DNA from: Promicromonospora umidemergens | GTDB lineage: Bacteria > Actinomycetota > Actinomycetes > Actinomycetales > Cellulomonadaceae | Direction: 5' to 3' | Length of the DNA: 64,000 nucleotides | NCBI RefSeq assembly: GCF_024171995.1 | Contig: NZ_JAMTCT010000001.1 | Span: forward strand, 186,001 to 250,000 | Shown: one piece after another, positions 1-7,314 of the stretch | How positions within the stretch are numbered: position 1 is the stretch's first letter | How the letters are laid out: every line of letters begins with the position of its first letter | Program-made: the position numbers and the translations under genes | Notes under the pieces: model-generated | The model's input: the letters and a program-made list of their open reading frames with translations, nothing else | What the model was told of the DNA's origin: nothing | Database searches by the model: none

Positions 1-223
1 CCGTCACGTCCTTGAGGAGCAGCGTTCGCGCGTGGACGTGCCCGGCGGCGTCGGCGGTCGAGAGCGTCGCGGCATGCGCGGCGAGCAGCTCCGCCTCGAT
101 CGCCTCGTCCAGCCAGGCGACGAACAGCTCGTGCGGTGTGGACGGGGCGGCGTCCGGGTCGAAGGGCGGGAGCCCGGGCCGGGCGAACGTGGGCAGCGCG
201 CGCAGGCGCTCGCGGAAGGTCAT
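1..223 (-). CDS. pdxH: Pyridoxine/pyridoxamine 5'-phosphate oxidase-like protein, N-terminal fragment
   Basis: Partial gene that runs off the left edge; about 74 N-terminal codons are visible. The translation contains the segment HVHARTLLLKDV, typical of the N-terminal half of FMN-dependent pyridoxamine 5'-phosphate oxidases (A-R-x-x-L-L-K-D). It also has the preceding acidic helix 'ELFVAWLDEAIEAELL' seen in this family. Full-length members oxidise PNP/PMP to PLP in the cytosol. The ATG at 223 overlaps the stop codon of the TetR gene (ATGA), so the two are translationally coupled and transcribed leftward together. Whether it is PdxH proper or an F420/FMN-binding paralogue cannot be decided from the fragment. 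Confidence 0.7.
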   Translation of the reverse strand, partial: MTFRERLRALPTFARPGLPPFDPDAAPSTPHELFVAWLDEAIEAELLAAHAATLSTADAAGHVHARTLLLKDVT

Positions 224-780
224 GGGTGCTCCTTCTGGGTCAGCAGGCCGACGAAGCCGCGCACCGCCGCGGTCAGCGCGTCCGGGTCCTGCGTGGCGCG
301 GGCGAGGACGTACCCGCCCTGGATGATCGCGAGGGCGGCGTGCGCGCGGTCGCGGGCGACGTCGTCGGGCAGGCCCGTCTCGCGAAAGATGCCGGTGACG
401 ACGCCGAGCAGCCGCACGAAGTAGGCGTCGAGCACGTCGCGCAGGCCGTCGTCGTCCATCACCGCCTGGTCGGCGGTGAGGCGGCCGATCTTGCAGCCCG
501 CCAGCGCGTCGCGTGGCCGCTCGAGGTAGGCGACCAGGCGTTCGATCGCCGGGGAGTCGCTGCCGAGCGTGCGCATCGCCTGGGCGAGCGCCTGGTCCAC
601 GTTCGCGCCGACGGCGGCGACGGCGAGGTCGTGCTTGGTGGGGAAGTGGTGGTACAGGCTGCCCTGCCCGACGCCGGACGCCGTCAGCACCGCGCGCGGG
701 CTGGTCGGTCCGACGCCCTGGACGGCGAAGAGGTCCTGTGCGGCGCCGATGAGGCGGTCACGTGCGGTGGGCGTACTCAT
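220..780 (-). CDS. TetR/AcrR family transcriptional repressor
   Basis: 186 aa, the usual TetR length. The N-terminal helix-turn-helix is clear (residues about 5-50: RDRLIGAAQDLF, then GQGSLYHHFPTKHDL, the recognition-helix signature). The C-terminal all-helical half is a ligand and dimerisation domain with a TetR_C YsiA-like flavour. A perfect inverted repeat 6 bp upstream of the ATG overlaps the probable -10 hexamer TATGGT, so the gene is probably autorepressed and its mRNA leaderless. The downstream PNPOx-like gene overlaps it by 4 bp and is the likely co-regulated target. The inducing ligand cannot be read from sequence. Confidence 0.9.
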   Translation of the reverse strand: MSTPTARDRLIGAAQDLFAVQGVGPTSPRAVLTASGVGQGSLYHHFPTKHDLAVAAVGANVDQALAQAMRTLGSDSPAIERLVAYLERPRDALAGCKIGRLTADQAVMDDDGLRDVLDAYFVRLLGVVTGIFRETGLPDDVARDRAHAALAIIQGGYVLARATQDPDALTAAVRGFVGLLTQKEHP

Positions 781-786
781 GGCCGC

Positions 787-810
787 ACCATACCTACCTC
801 CAGGTATGGT
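787..810. promoter_or_regulatory. Putative TetR operator (9-bp perfect inverted repeat)
   Basis: ACCATACCT, six-base spacer, AGGTATGGT: both 9-nt arms match perfectly. It lies 6 bp upstream of the tetR start codon. On the minus strand, the arm proximal to the gene contains TATGGT, a TAnnnT -10 box ending 6 nt before the ATG, so a bound repressor would occlude the promoter. Size and symmetry fit TetR-family operators; binding by this TetR is inferred from position. Confidence 0.8.
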
Positions 811-846
811 CGCAAGAGCGGATCACCCGGCGGGCGCAGCCGGGGC

Positions 847-1065
847 TCAGAACAGCGTCAGCAGGCCCAGCACCCCGACCGCCAGGGCCAGGGTGAGCGA
901 GACCGCGATCAGGACGGTGTGCACGGTGAGGAACTTCGTCGCCCTGCCGTTCGCGTCGCGCGACCGGGGGTCGGCGGCTATGCGCTGCCAGAACCGCGGC
1001 CAGATGAGCAGGTTCCACGCGGCGGTGACGATCAGGACGACGGACCAGGCAACCGGAATATCCAC
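847..1065 (-). CDS. Small two-helix membrane protein (SCO4848-like)
   Basis: 72 aa starting at a GTG (VDIPVAWS). Two hydrophobic segments are visible: residues about 4-22, containing a conserved-looking NLLIWPRFWQRIAAD turn, and residues about 48-72, which end the protein. The central loop is basic (RSRDANGRATKF). This pattern matches the short actinobacterial integral-membrane family typified by Streptomyces SCO4848, whose function is unknown. The larger ORF in this frame reaches back to 2247, but that extension is antisense shadow of the Eis gene. The start is supported by the conserved N-terminus rather than by a strong ribosome-binding site. Confidence 0.65.
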   Translation of the reverse strand: MDIPVAWSVVLIVTAAWNLLIWPRFWQRIAADPRSRDANGRATKFLTVHTVLIAVSLTLALAVGVLGLLTLF

Positions 1066-1090
1066 GTGCCCCAGTATGAGCCTTGGTCGT

Positions 1091-1141
1091 GGGCGCGACC
1101 GTTGCGCCTGGAACGGGCAGGTAGCCGCAACAGGCGCGCCC
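1091..1141 (-). terminator. Hairpin downstream of eis
   Basis: GGGCGCG at 1091 pairs with CGCGCCC ending at 1141, and inside that GTTGCG pairs with CGCAAC. Together this is a stem of about 16 nt with a small internal bulge. It lies 14 bp after the eis stop codon on the minus strand. No strong U-tract follows. Confidence 0.6.
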
Positions 1142-1154
1142 AACAAGGGGAGTC

Positions 1155-2360
1155 CTAGAAGTAGTCGCGGACGTGGAGCTGGCGGCCCGCGAACAGCGCT
1201 GTCAGGACGGCGTCCCGGGCAGGGCTGCCGGTCAGGTGGCCCGCGAGCCTCAGGTTGCCCGCCGACTGCGCCCCCGCGTACAGCAGCGCCAGCCCGTTCG
1301 GGCTCAGCACCGGCCGCTCGTGGTGCGCGTCCTCGAGAGCGACCGCGTCGCGCTCGACGTGCGTGACGCCGTCGGACACCGTGAGCGTCCAGGTACCGTC
1401 GAGGTCCTGAGCACCGCGCACCGCGAACGGGACCCGCGCACCCTCGAGCGGCGACCGCACACCACCCAGCGCACCGGCCACGTCCAGGACCCGCAGCATG
1501 TAGGGGTGGGCCGAGTGGACCGTCGTGGTCAGACCGGGCAGGACCAGCCAGGCAGGGTCCAGGCCCGACGTCGACACCCGTGCCGTGCCCACCACCGTCG
1601 AGAAGCTGCCGATCGTGCGCCACAGGGCACGGGCCGCGTCGGGCGTCAGGGCGATGAGGTCGTCGACCTCCATGACGGCGCTCGCTGGCGTGAACCCCTC
1701 GCCGCGGACCCAGCTCACGAAGCCGACCACCTCGCCCGAGCCGTCCACGGCCAGCGTGACGCCCGTGTAGTCGGCGAAGAACTTCTCGGGCGGGGTCCAG
1801 AAGGGCTTCTCCGCCCGCGAGACCGGCCCGTTCTGCGCGGCGGCCCACGTGCGGTGGACGGCCGTGATCGCGTCGAAGTCCGCGACTCCCGCCCGCCGGG
1901 TGACGATGCCGCTGGGCGCCGCCACGCGGCCCAGCTCCGGCAGCGGGACGTCGACGTCGTCGAACGAGCCGACCACCTCGTAGCCCAGCCCGCGGTAGAT
2001 GCCCGGGGCGCTCGGGAAGAGCGTGGAGATCGCCTCGCCGCGTTCGCGCGCTTCGTCGAGGGCAGCGGCGAACAGGTGCGCGAGGTGCCCGGCGCCGCGG
2101 CGCTCCGGCTCGACGGCGACCCCGGCGACGCCTGCCGTCGGGACCCGCGCGCCGTGGAACCACGACGTGAACCCGTACACCCGCAGGCGGGCGGCCATGC
2201 CGTCGCTGTCGAACGCTGCCCACTCCCGGAAACCCGACGCCGCCCACTCCTCGCGGGTCGGCAAGGGACGCCCGCCGTCGGGCGTACCGAACGCCTCTCC
2301 GCCGAGGCGGGTGTAGTCCGGCTGGTCGGCATACCCGACAGGGCGCACGGTAATACTCAT
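1155..2360 (-). CDS. eis: Eis-family GNAT N-acetyltransferase
   Basis: 401 aa. The N-terminal GNAT domain contains the acetyl-CoA loop VEPERRGAGHLAHLF, followed by the family segment TLFPSAPGIYRGLGYEV. A second GNAT-like fold and an SCP2-like C-terminal domain follow. The protein ends in Phe (HVRDYF), as in mycobacterial Eis, where the C-terminal carboxylate and a conserved Tyr are catalytic; the Tyr in GIYRGLGYE fits that role. Eis enzymes acetylate aminoglycosides and other amines at several positions. ATG 2360 is preferred because an AAGG lies about 9 nt upstream; an in-frame ATG at 2378 is the alternative. The gene is transcribed in the same direction as the upstream GNAT gene, with 115 bp between them. 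Confidence 0.9.
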   Translation of the reverse strand: MSITVRPVGYADQPDYTRLGGEAFGTPDGGRPLPTREEWAASGFREWAAFDSDGMAARLRVYGFTSWFHGARVPTAGVAGVAVEPERRGAGHLAHLFAAALDEARERGEAISTLFPSAPGIYRGLGYEVVGSFDDVDVPLPELGRVAAPSGIVTRRAGVADFDAITAVHRTWAAAQNGPVSRAEKPFWTPPEKFFADYTGVTLAVDGSGEVVGFVSWVRGEGFTPASAVMEVDDLIALTPDAARALWRTIGSFSTVVGTARVSTSGLDPAWLVLPGLTTTVHSAHPYMLRVLDVAGALGGVRSPLEGARVPFAVRGAQDLDGTWTLTVSDGVTHVERDAVALEDAHHERPVLSPNGLALLYAGAQSAGNLRLAGHLTGSPARDAVLTALFAGRQLHVRDYF

Positions 2361-2415
2361 GCAGCCGACCTTAGACATGTTCGGTACGGCGGGAGCGGTC
2401 TGGCGAACGGGTTCA

Positions 2416-2472
2416 GGCTCCGTTCATGCCGGCTGAGTCTGCGGCTCCGTTCATGACAGCTCCGTTCATGAC
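2416..2472. repeat. Three copies of a 15-bp repeat between two acetyltransferase genes
   Basis: GGCTCCGTTCATGCC at 2416, GGCTCCGTTCATGAC at 2443 and AGCTCCGTTCATGAC at 2458. The second and third copies are directly adjacent. The block ends 3 bp from the stop codon of the GNAT gene at 2476. Function is unknown; slipped-strand duplication is the simplest origin. Confidence 0.7.
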
Positions 2473-2475
2473 GGC

Positions 2476-3111
2476 TCAGTCGCCGAAGTAGGCGACCAGG
2501 TCCTCGGCCGGGTGGGGCCGGAGCAGCGGGGTACGCGTGACCTCGAGCGGCTCGGGCGTGAGCAGGCCAGGTAGCTCGGCGTCGGCCGTGCGGTCGCCGG
2601 GGGTGATCCCGTCGTCGGGCACGAGGTCGCGCTGGAAGAGCACGGCGTCGTGCCACTGGCCCAGCTTCCAGCCGATCTTCTCGAAGGCGCCCGCACGGTG
2701 GAAGCCCGCCGCCTCGTGCAGCGCGATGGCCGGGTCGTTCGGCAGCACGATGCTCGCTACGACGCGGTGGTACCCGCGGTGCGCGAGCCGCGCCAGCAGC
2801 GTGTCGTAGAGGGCACGGCCGCCGCCGCGCCGCTGGTGGTCGGCTGCGACGTAGACGTTGGTTTCAAGAGTCCACCGGAACGTCGGGCGGTCCGCGAACG
2901 GCTTGGCGTAGGCGAAGCCGGCCACGGCACCCTCCGCCTCGAGCACCAGCCACGTCTCCCGGCCGAAGAACCGCTCGATGCGGCGCGTCATCTCGCGAGA
3001 GTCCGGCGGGTTGGTCTCGAAGGTCGCCGCCGAGTCGGCGACGAAGGGGGCGTAGATCCCGGCGCAGGCTGCGGCGTCGTCTGGTGTCGCGACGCGGACG
3101 ATGCTGTCCAT
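2476..3111 (-). CDS. Phosphinothricin-type GNAT N-acetyltransferase
   Basis: 211 aa. The first 170 or so residues match the Pat/Bar/YncA group of GNATs. They begin VRVATPDDAAACAGIYAPFV, carry the CoA-binding loop QRRGGGRALYDTLL, and contain GYHRVVASIVLPNDPAIALHEAAGF followed by a GWKLGQWHDAVLFQR tail. Such enzymes acetylate phosphinothricin, methionine sulfone or similar small amines. A 35-residue C-terminal extension (LVPDDGITPGD...VAYFGD) is unusual for the family. ATG 3111 is preceded by the weak -10-like hexamer CAAGAT 6 nt upstream, so the mRNA may be leaderless. The gene is divergent from the DHA2 exporter across a spacer with three tandem repeats. Confidence 0.85.
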   Translation of the reverse strand: MDSIVRVATPDDAAACAGIYAPFVADSAATFETNPPDSREMTRRIERFFGRETWLVLEAEGAVAGFAYAKPFADRPTFRWTLETNVYVAADHQRRGGGRALYDTLLARLAHRGYHRVVASIVLPNDPAIALHEAAGFHRAGAFEKIGWKLGQWHDAVLFQRDLVPDDGITPGDRTADAELPGLLTPEPLEVTRTPLLRPHPAEDLVAYFGD

Positions 3112-3175
3112 GGACGGATCTTGCCGTGAACCGACGGCGCGCGATGATCGCAGCGTGGGCTTGACGGCAGTGCTC

Positions 3176-3245
3176 TGAGCGGGTAGCTCACGTGGGCCAC
3201 TGAGCGGGTAGCTCGCGCGCCACTGTGCGGGTTGCTCACGTGGCC
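3176..3245. repeat. Three tandem 22-25 bp repeats in a divergent promoter region
   Basis: The copies start at 3176, 3201 and 3224. Each carries the core GCGGGTAGCTC or GCGGGTTGCTC followed by a CACGTGG or CGCG variant. The first two contain an interrupted palindrome GAGC-N5-GCTC. The block sits between the divergent starts of the GNAT (3111) and the exporter (3301), ending 42 bp before the exporter's -10 box. An operator array is possible but unproven. Confidence 0.65.
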
Positions 3246-3300
3246 GCAGCCGTCGGCAGTGCCGGGGCGCGTGTCGGTGGCTGGGCATAGCGTGTGGCCC

Positions 3301-4689
3301 GTGACCACGCTCCAGAGACGGGTGCTTCTCGTCGCCATCCTCGGCTCGTTCGTGTCGTTCCTCGACGGCACGGTCGTGAGCGTGGCGCTGCCCGCCATCG
3401 CGCGAGAGCTCGGGGGACCCGGCGTGGCGGGGCTGGCCCTGCAGCAGTGGGTCGTCGACGCGTACCTGGTGACGCTCGGCGCGCTGATGCTCGTGGCCGG
3501 CTCGGTGTCCGACGTCTACGGGCGGCGCCGGGTGCTGGCGGTCGGGCTCGTCGGGTTCGCGGCGGCCTCGGTGCTGTGCGCGCTCGCGCCGACCGGTCCG
3601 GTCCTCGTCATCGCGCGTGCCCTCCAGGGAGTGGCGGGCGCCCTGCTGGTGCCGAGCTCGCTCGCCCTGATCGTCGCGACGTTCAGCGGTGAGCCGCAGG
3701 CCCGCGCGATCGGCCGGTGGACCTCGTGGACGACCGCCGCGATGATCGTCGGCCCGTTCGTCGGCGGCCTGCTGGTCGACCTCGTGTCCTGGCGCTGGGT
3801 GTTCTGGATCAACGTGCCCGTCATCGGCGTGACGCTCTGGCTGCTGCGCGGGGTACCGGCTGCAGCGGGCGTGCCGGGGCGCCGGGTGGACGTTCCCGGT
3901 GCTGTCCTGGCCGCGTTCGGCCTGGCGGGCGTCGTGTTCGGGCTCATCGAGGGGGAGCGGCTCGGGTGGACCTCGCTCGGCGTCCTGATACCGGTCGTCG
4001 CGGGCGCCACGATGCTGGTGGCGTTCGTGCTCCATCAGCGGCGGGCGGCGGACCCGATGCTCCCGCTGAGCCTGTTCCGGGCGCGCAACTTCGCCTGGGG
4101 CAACCTGGCCACCACCGCGATCTACGGGGCGCTCTCGCTGGGTGGTTTCGTGCTCACGCTGTTCCTGCAGCAGGTCGCCGGGTACTCCGCGACGTGGTCC
4201 GGTGTGGCGCAGCTGCCGACCACGTTCGCGATGATCCTGCTGTCTGCCTGGTTCGGCACGCTGGCGGGCCGCTACGGACCGCGGTTGTTCATGACGGTGG
4301 GGCCGATCGTGGCAGGGGCCGGGTACCTCCTCATGCTCTCGATCGACGAGACGGCCTTCTACCCCACGCAGGTCCTGCCCGGGCAGCTCGTGTTCGGGCT
4401 CGGCCTCGCGATCACGGTGGCGCCCCTGACAGCGGCCATCCTTGGCGCCGTCCCCGCCCACGACGCCGGCATCGGCTCTGCGGTGAACAACGCCGTGGCA
4501 CGCGTCGCGGGCCTGGTGACCGTGGCGTTCGCGGGCATCATCACGGGCGGGGTGCTCGACGTCGCCTCGTTCCACCGTGCGCTCCTCGTCACCGCTGCCC
4601 TCCTCGTGGTCGGCGGGCTGCTGTCCTTCGTGGGTATCCGGAACACGCGCCGGATCCATCCGGACCAGACCCTGGTCAAACCGACTTAG
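3301..4689 (+). CDS. DHA2-family (EmrB/QacA) MFS drug exporter
   Basis: 462 aa with about 14 hydrophobic segments, the DHA2 pattern. Motif A is present as GSVSDVYGRRRVL between helices 2 and 3. Motif C-like sequence GPFVGGLLVDLVSWRWVFWINVP follows, the EmrB/QacA hallmark in helix 5. Members export lipophilic drugs or siderophores by proton antiport at the cytoplasmic membrane. GTG 3301 is chosen because a TAGCGT -10 box (3288-3293) ends 7 nt before it, implying a leaderless transcript; an upstream in-frame start at 3232 would read through that promoter. The stop codon overlaps the iron box of the downstream siderophore-interacting gene, which hints at, but does not prove, siderophore export. 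Confidence 0.9.
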   Translation: MTTLQRRVLLVAILGSFVSFLDGTVVSVALPAIARELGGPGVAGLALQQWVVDAYLVTLGALMLVAGSVSDVYGRRRVLAVGLVGFAAASVLCALAPTGPVLVIARALQGVAGALLVPSSLALIVATFSGEPQARAIGRWTSWTTAAMIVGPFVGGLLVDLVSWRWVFWINVPVIGVTLWLLRGVPAAAGVPGRRVDVPGAVLAAFGLAGVVFGLIEGERLGWTSLGVLIPVVAGATMLVAFVLHQRRAADPMLPLSLFRARNFAWGNLATTAIYGALSLGGFVLTLFLQQVAGYSATWSGVAQLPTTFAMILLSAWFGTLAGRYGPRLFMTVGPIVAGAGYLLMLSIDETAFYPTQVLPGQLVFGLGLAITVAPLTAAILGAVPAHDAGIGSAVNNAVARVAGLVTVAFAGIITGGVLDVASFHRALLVTAALLVVGGLLSFVGIRNTRRIHPDQTLVKPT

Positions 4690-4704
4690 GTGTGCCTAAC
4701 CTCA
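4686..4704 (+). promoter_or_regulatory. IdeR/DmdR-type iron box
   Basis: TTAGGTGTGCCTAACCTCA matches the actinobacterial DtxR/IdeR consensus TTAGGTTAGGCTAACCTAA at 15 of 19 positions, with intact TTAGGT and CTAACCT half-sites. It lies 4 bp upstream of the ATG of the siderophore-interacting protein gene, where a bound repressor would block transcription under iron-replete conditions. The box shares bases with the upstream exporter's stop codon. Confidence 0.88.
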
Positions 4705-4708
4705 GTAC

Positions 4709-5584
4709 ATGGCACACAAGGGGCGCAAGGCGGTCGATCCGCACGTCGTGATGGCCGACGTCGTCAACACCAAGCGAGTCACGCCGAACATGATGCGGGT
4801 GACCCTCGGTGGTGACGAGCTCGCCCAGCTCACGCCGGTCGGATACGACCAGTGGTTCCGCCTCTTTCTGCCGCGCGCCGGCCAGGACATGCTGCGTCTG
4901 CCGACCCGCACGTCAGGGCTCTGGTACGCCGAGTACCTCACCACCCCGAAGGCCCGGAGGCCCTGGGTGCGCAACTACACCGTCCGTGCAGCACGGCCCG
5001 ACCTGAACGAGATCGATGTCGACTTCGTGCTGCACGCCGGCCCCGACGACGCCCCCGGAGACACTGCCGAGCACGGCCCGGGAGGTGCCTCCACGCACGG
5101 CTCGGGGCCGGGCGCCGGCTTCGCGCAGGCCGCCGAACCGGGCCTGCGGGTCGGCATCCTCGACCAGGGCATCTCCTACGACCCGCGCCACGCGCACGAC
5201 TGGACGCTCCTGGTGGCCGACGAGTCGGGGCTGCCCGCCGTCGCGGGCATCTGCGAGTCCCTCCCCGAGGACGCCCGTGGCATCGCGGTCATCGAGGTGC
5301 CGACGGCCGGGGACAAGCAGGAGTTCCGGGCACCGTCCGGCGTCGAGCTGCGGTGGGTGGTCCGGTCCGACGGTGACCCGCACGCCGTACCGGGACAGGC
5401 CGCGCTCGCCGAGCTGCGGGGGCTGGACCTGGCCGGTCTCGGTACCGAGGTGTACGCGTTCACGGTCGGGGAGTCGTCGCTGGCCACGGGGGCGCGCCGG
5501 TACCTGGTGAACGAGTGCGGGGTGCCCAAGGCGTACGTGGACTTCGTGGGCTACTGGCGCCACGGTCGTTCGGCGCCGGGCTGA
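4709..5584 (+). CDS. Siderophore-interacting protein (FAD-dependent ferric-siderophore reductase)
   Basis: 291 aa. The N-terminal FAD-binding barrel carries the signature RNYTVR at residues 88-93. The C-terminal SIP/ferredoxin-reductase domain ends with VYAFTVGESSLATGARRYLVNECG and YVDFVGYWRHGRSA. This is the YqjH/ViuB family, which releases iron from imported ferric siderophores by reduction in the cytosol. The region 112-145 is a Gly/Pro/acidic insertion (APGDTAEHGPGGASTHGSGP), probably a surface loop. The IdeR-type box directly upstream predicts induction by iron limitation. The 4-bp gap between box and ATG leaves little or no 5' leader. Confidence 0.93.
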   Translation: MAHKGRKAVDPHVVMADVVNTKRVTPNMMRVTLGGDELAQLTPVGYDQWFRLFLPRAGQDMLRLPTRTSGLWYAEYLTTPKARRPWVRNYTVRAARPDLNEIDVDFVLHAGPDDAPGDTAEHGPGGASTHGSGPGAGFAQAAEPGLRVGILDQGISYDPRHAHDWTLLVADESGLPAVAGICESLPEDARGIAVIEVPTAGDKQEFRAPSGVELRWVVRSDGDPHAVPGQAALAELRGLDLAGLGTEVYAFTVGESSLATGARRYLVNECGVPKAYVDFVGYWRHGRSAPG

Positions 5585-5617
5585 GCCGACCACTCGCTCG
5601 GCCTGCTTGGGTGGTGT

Positions 5618-5660
5618 CGAGCGCGACCACAGGCGCTGATCTCGAAGGGTTGTGCACAGG
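5618..5660 (+). promoter_or_regulatory. Shared upstream element (copy 1, before the AbiEi/DUF559-like gene)
   Basis: CGAGCGCGACCACAGG (5618-5633) and TGTGCACAG (5651-5659). The same two blocks, identical and with the same 33-bp offset, occur upstream of comEA (25433-25474). Here the second block ends 51 nt before the GTG start. Position and conservation suggest a transcription-factor site. Confidence 0.6.
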
Positions 5661-5710
5661 GCGACCGGCAGGAGCGCCGCGCCGGCCCTGGTCTGAGCGA
5701 ACCTCGTGGG

Positions 5711-6673
5711 GTGAACGAAGTCGAGATCGTCCTGGCCCGCGAGCACGACCGCGAGGCGTTGCGCCGCGCCGTGCGGGACCAGAAGATGGAGCGGATCCGC
5801 CGGGGTGCCTATCGCCGTCGCCAGGGCACGACCGGTGACCGGTACGAGGTCGCCCGGGACAGGGCGGTCGCACGCGTCGTCGCCGTGAGCACCCAGATCC
5901 GCCGCGCCGTGGTGAGTCACGAGTCGGCGGCGTTGCTGCACGGGTTGCGTCTGTGGCAGCCACCCGGGCACGTCCACGTCATCCAGTCGTACCGGGCGTC
6001 GTCGGCATCCGCCCGTGACGTCGCACGGCATCGTCTGACGCTCGCCGATCACGAACGGACCACCCTGGGCGGCGTGCCGGTGACCAGCCTGGCGCGCACG
6101 ATCGCGGACTGCTGCGTATCGCTGCACCCGCTGCTCGCGCTCGTCATCGTGGATCACGCGCTCGCGCTCGGCCTGGACATCGAGCGCGCACGCGAGATCG
6201 TCACCGGGATGCGGGACGTGCGCGGGCGTCGTCGGGCGCTCCTGGTGCTCGAGCTGGCGGACGCGGGGGCGGAATCGGCCTGGGAGACCTGGCTGCGGTA
6301 CCTGGTCCTGCGGGCCGGTCTGCCCCGACCGACCACGCAGCTGCGGGTGCGCACGCCGCACGGTGAGTACCGGGCCGACCTGGGCTGGGAGGCGTTCCGG
6401 CTGCTGGCCGAGTTCGATGGGCGGGTCAAGTACGCCGCCGGGGCGCTGGGCCCGCAGCACGACGCCGGCCGTGCGCTGTTCGACGAGAAGCGCCGCGAGG
6501 ACCATCTGCGGGAGGAACGCTGGGGAGTGGTGCGCGTGACGTCGTCGGACGGCGCCGGCCCGGCGCTCGCCCGGGTGCTGCGCCACGTGCCGGAGGAGGT
6601 GCGTGCGGCGCTGACCCCTATCCGGCTGCTCCCGGCCCCGCCGGGTGCCATGGGCAGCCCACGTGGTCGGTAG
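5711..6673 (+). CDS. AbiEi-like/DUF559 nuclease-fold protein
   Basis: 320 aa. The N-terminal segment resembles the winged-helix 'AbiEi antitoxin' domain of actinobacterial proteins (AREHDREALRRAVRDQKMERIRRGAYRR). The middle contains VVSHESAALLHGL and TSLARTIADCC, both typical of that family. The C-terminal part (about 205-295) looks like a DUF559/Vsr-type PD-(D/E)xK fold: YRADLGWEAFRLLAEFDGRVKY, then DEKRREDHLREERWGVVRV. That supplies D, E, K and a late basic or aromatic helix in order. No AbiEii toxin gene is adjacent, so the type IV toxin-antitoxin label is only a family name. The comEA-like upstream element suggests a link to DNA uptake or repair. The GTG start is not strongly supported by a ribosome-binding site. 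The stop codon lies inside a palindrome. Confidence 0.75.
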   Translation: MNEVEIVLAREHDREALRRAVRDQKMERIRRGAYRRRQGTTGDRYEVARDRAVARVVAVSTQIRRAVVSHESAALLHGLRLWQPPGHVHVIQSYRASSASARDVARHRLTLADHERTTLGGVPVTSLARTIADCCVSLHPLLALVIVDHALALGLDIERAREIVTGMRDVRGRRRALLVLELADAGAESAWETWLRYLVLRAGLPRPTTQLRVRTPHGEYRADLGWEAFRLLAEFDGRVKYAAGALGPQHDAGRALFDEKRREDHLREERWGVVRVTSSDGAGPALARVLRHVPEEVRAALTPIRLLPAPPGAMGSPRGR

Positions 6674-6726
6674 AACGTCATGAAATCGGTAATCCGAGCT
6701 ACCGATCACCTGACGTTCTGCCGACC
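6665..6726. repeat. Palindromic repeat family A, copy 1 (partly decayed)
   Basis: The left arm begins GGTCGGTAGAACGTCA and the right arm ends TGACGTTCTGCCGACC. About 23 of 27 arm positions pair. The left arm contains the stop codon of the AbiEi/DUF559-like gene. Copies 2 and 3 are at 7222 and 24323. Confidence 0.85.
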
Positions 6727-6781
6727 ACCGTGCCACCCTAAATCCGTTGGGCGGGGGCCTCGGGTGTGCCAGGGTCCGACG

Positions 6782-7198
6782 GTGGCTTCCTTCATCTCGC
6801 ACCTGTCCATCGACTGCTCCGACGCCTACTCGCTCTCCGAGTGGTGGAAACCGGTGCTCGGCTACGAGGACGAGCCCGGCGACCCGAACCTGCCCGGCCA
6901 CGACGAGTGCCTGCTCGTCGACCCGGAGGGAAAGGGCCCGACGGTCCTGTTCATCGAGGTGCCGGAGGCCAAGTCGGTGAAGAACCGGCTGCACCTCGAC
7001 CTGCGGCCGCGCACGGACCTGCAGGACACGGAGGTCGAACGCGTGATCGCGCACGGCGCCACGGTCGTGGCCGACCGGCGCGGGCAGTACGGCCCCGTTA
7101 CGGGCTGGGTGGTGCTCGCCGACCCGGAGGGCAACGAGTTCTGCATCCTCCGCTCGCCCGCCGAGGTCCAGGAGCAGCCCGCGCCGGTCTTCGGCTGA
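6782..7198 (+). CDS. VOC (glyoxalase-like) family protein
   Basis: 138 aa with two beta-alpha-beta-beta-beta modules typical of the vicinal-oxygen-chelate superfamily. The first module begins ISHLSIDCSDAYSLSEWWKPVLGY. The second contains RLHLDLRP and the diagnostic C-terminal VVLADPEGNEFCIL. Single-domain VOC proteins of this kind dimerise and bind metals or small ligands (glyoxalase, bleomycin-binding or thiol transferase types). The exact substrate cannot be assigned. GTG 6782 begins immediately before the domain; the longer frame from 6680 would translate the right arm of the palindrome. It is convergent with the oxidoreductase gene across palindrome copy 2. Confidence 0.85.
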   Translation: MASFISHLSIDCSDAYSLSEWWKPVLGYEDEPGDPNLPGHDECLLVDPEGKGPTVLFIEVPEAKSVKNRLHLDLRPRTDLQDTEVERVIAHGATVVADRRGQYGPVTGWVVLADPEGNEFCILRSPAEVQEQPAPVFG

Positions 7199-7221
7199 GG
7201 GGTACTCGGCCCCGCCCGCCC

Positions 7222-7291
7222 GTGCAGTCGGCAGAACGTCAGGTGATCGGCAGCCTGAGCTACCGATCACCTGACGTTCTGCCGACTGCAC
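7222..7291. repeat. Palindromic repeat family A, copy 2 (intact, between convergent genes)
   Basis: The arms are nearly perfect: GTGCAGTCGGCAGAACGTC... pairs with ...GACGTTCTGCCGACTGCAC over 31 of 32 positions, with a 6-nt loop. It lies 23 bp after the VOC stop and 23 bp after the oxidoreductase stop, so it can serve both strands as a terminator. No U-tract follows. Confidence 0.9.
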
Positions 7292-7314
7292 GGCGGACTG
7301 CGCGCAGTCGCGCG

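Noticed and set aside
5651-5659. DnaA box (TTGTGCACA against the actinobacterial TTGTCCACA)
   Set aside because: A single near-match without a cluster, no replication genes nearby, and the same bases are part of the two-block element shared with comEA.
5711-6673. Complete type IV AbiE toxin-antitoxin system
   Set aside because: No AbiEii nucleotidyltransferase gene adjoins, and the C-terminus looks like a DUF559 nuclease fold.
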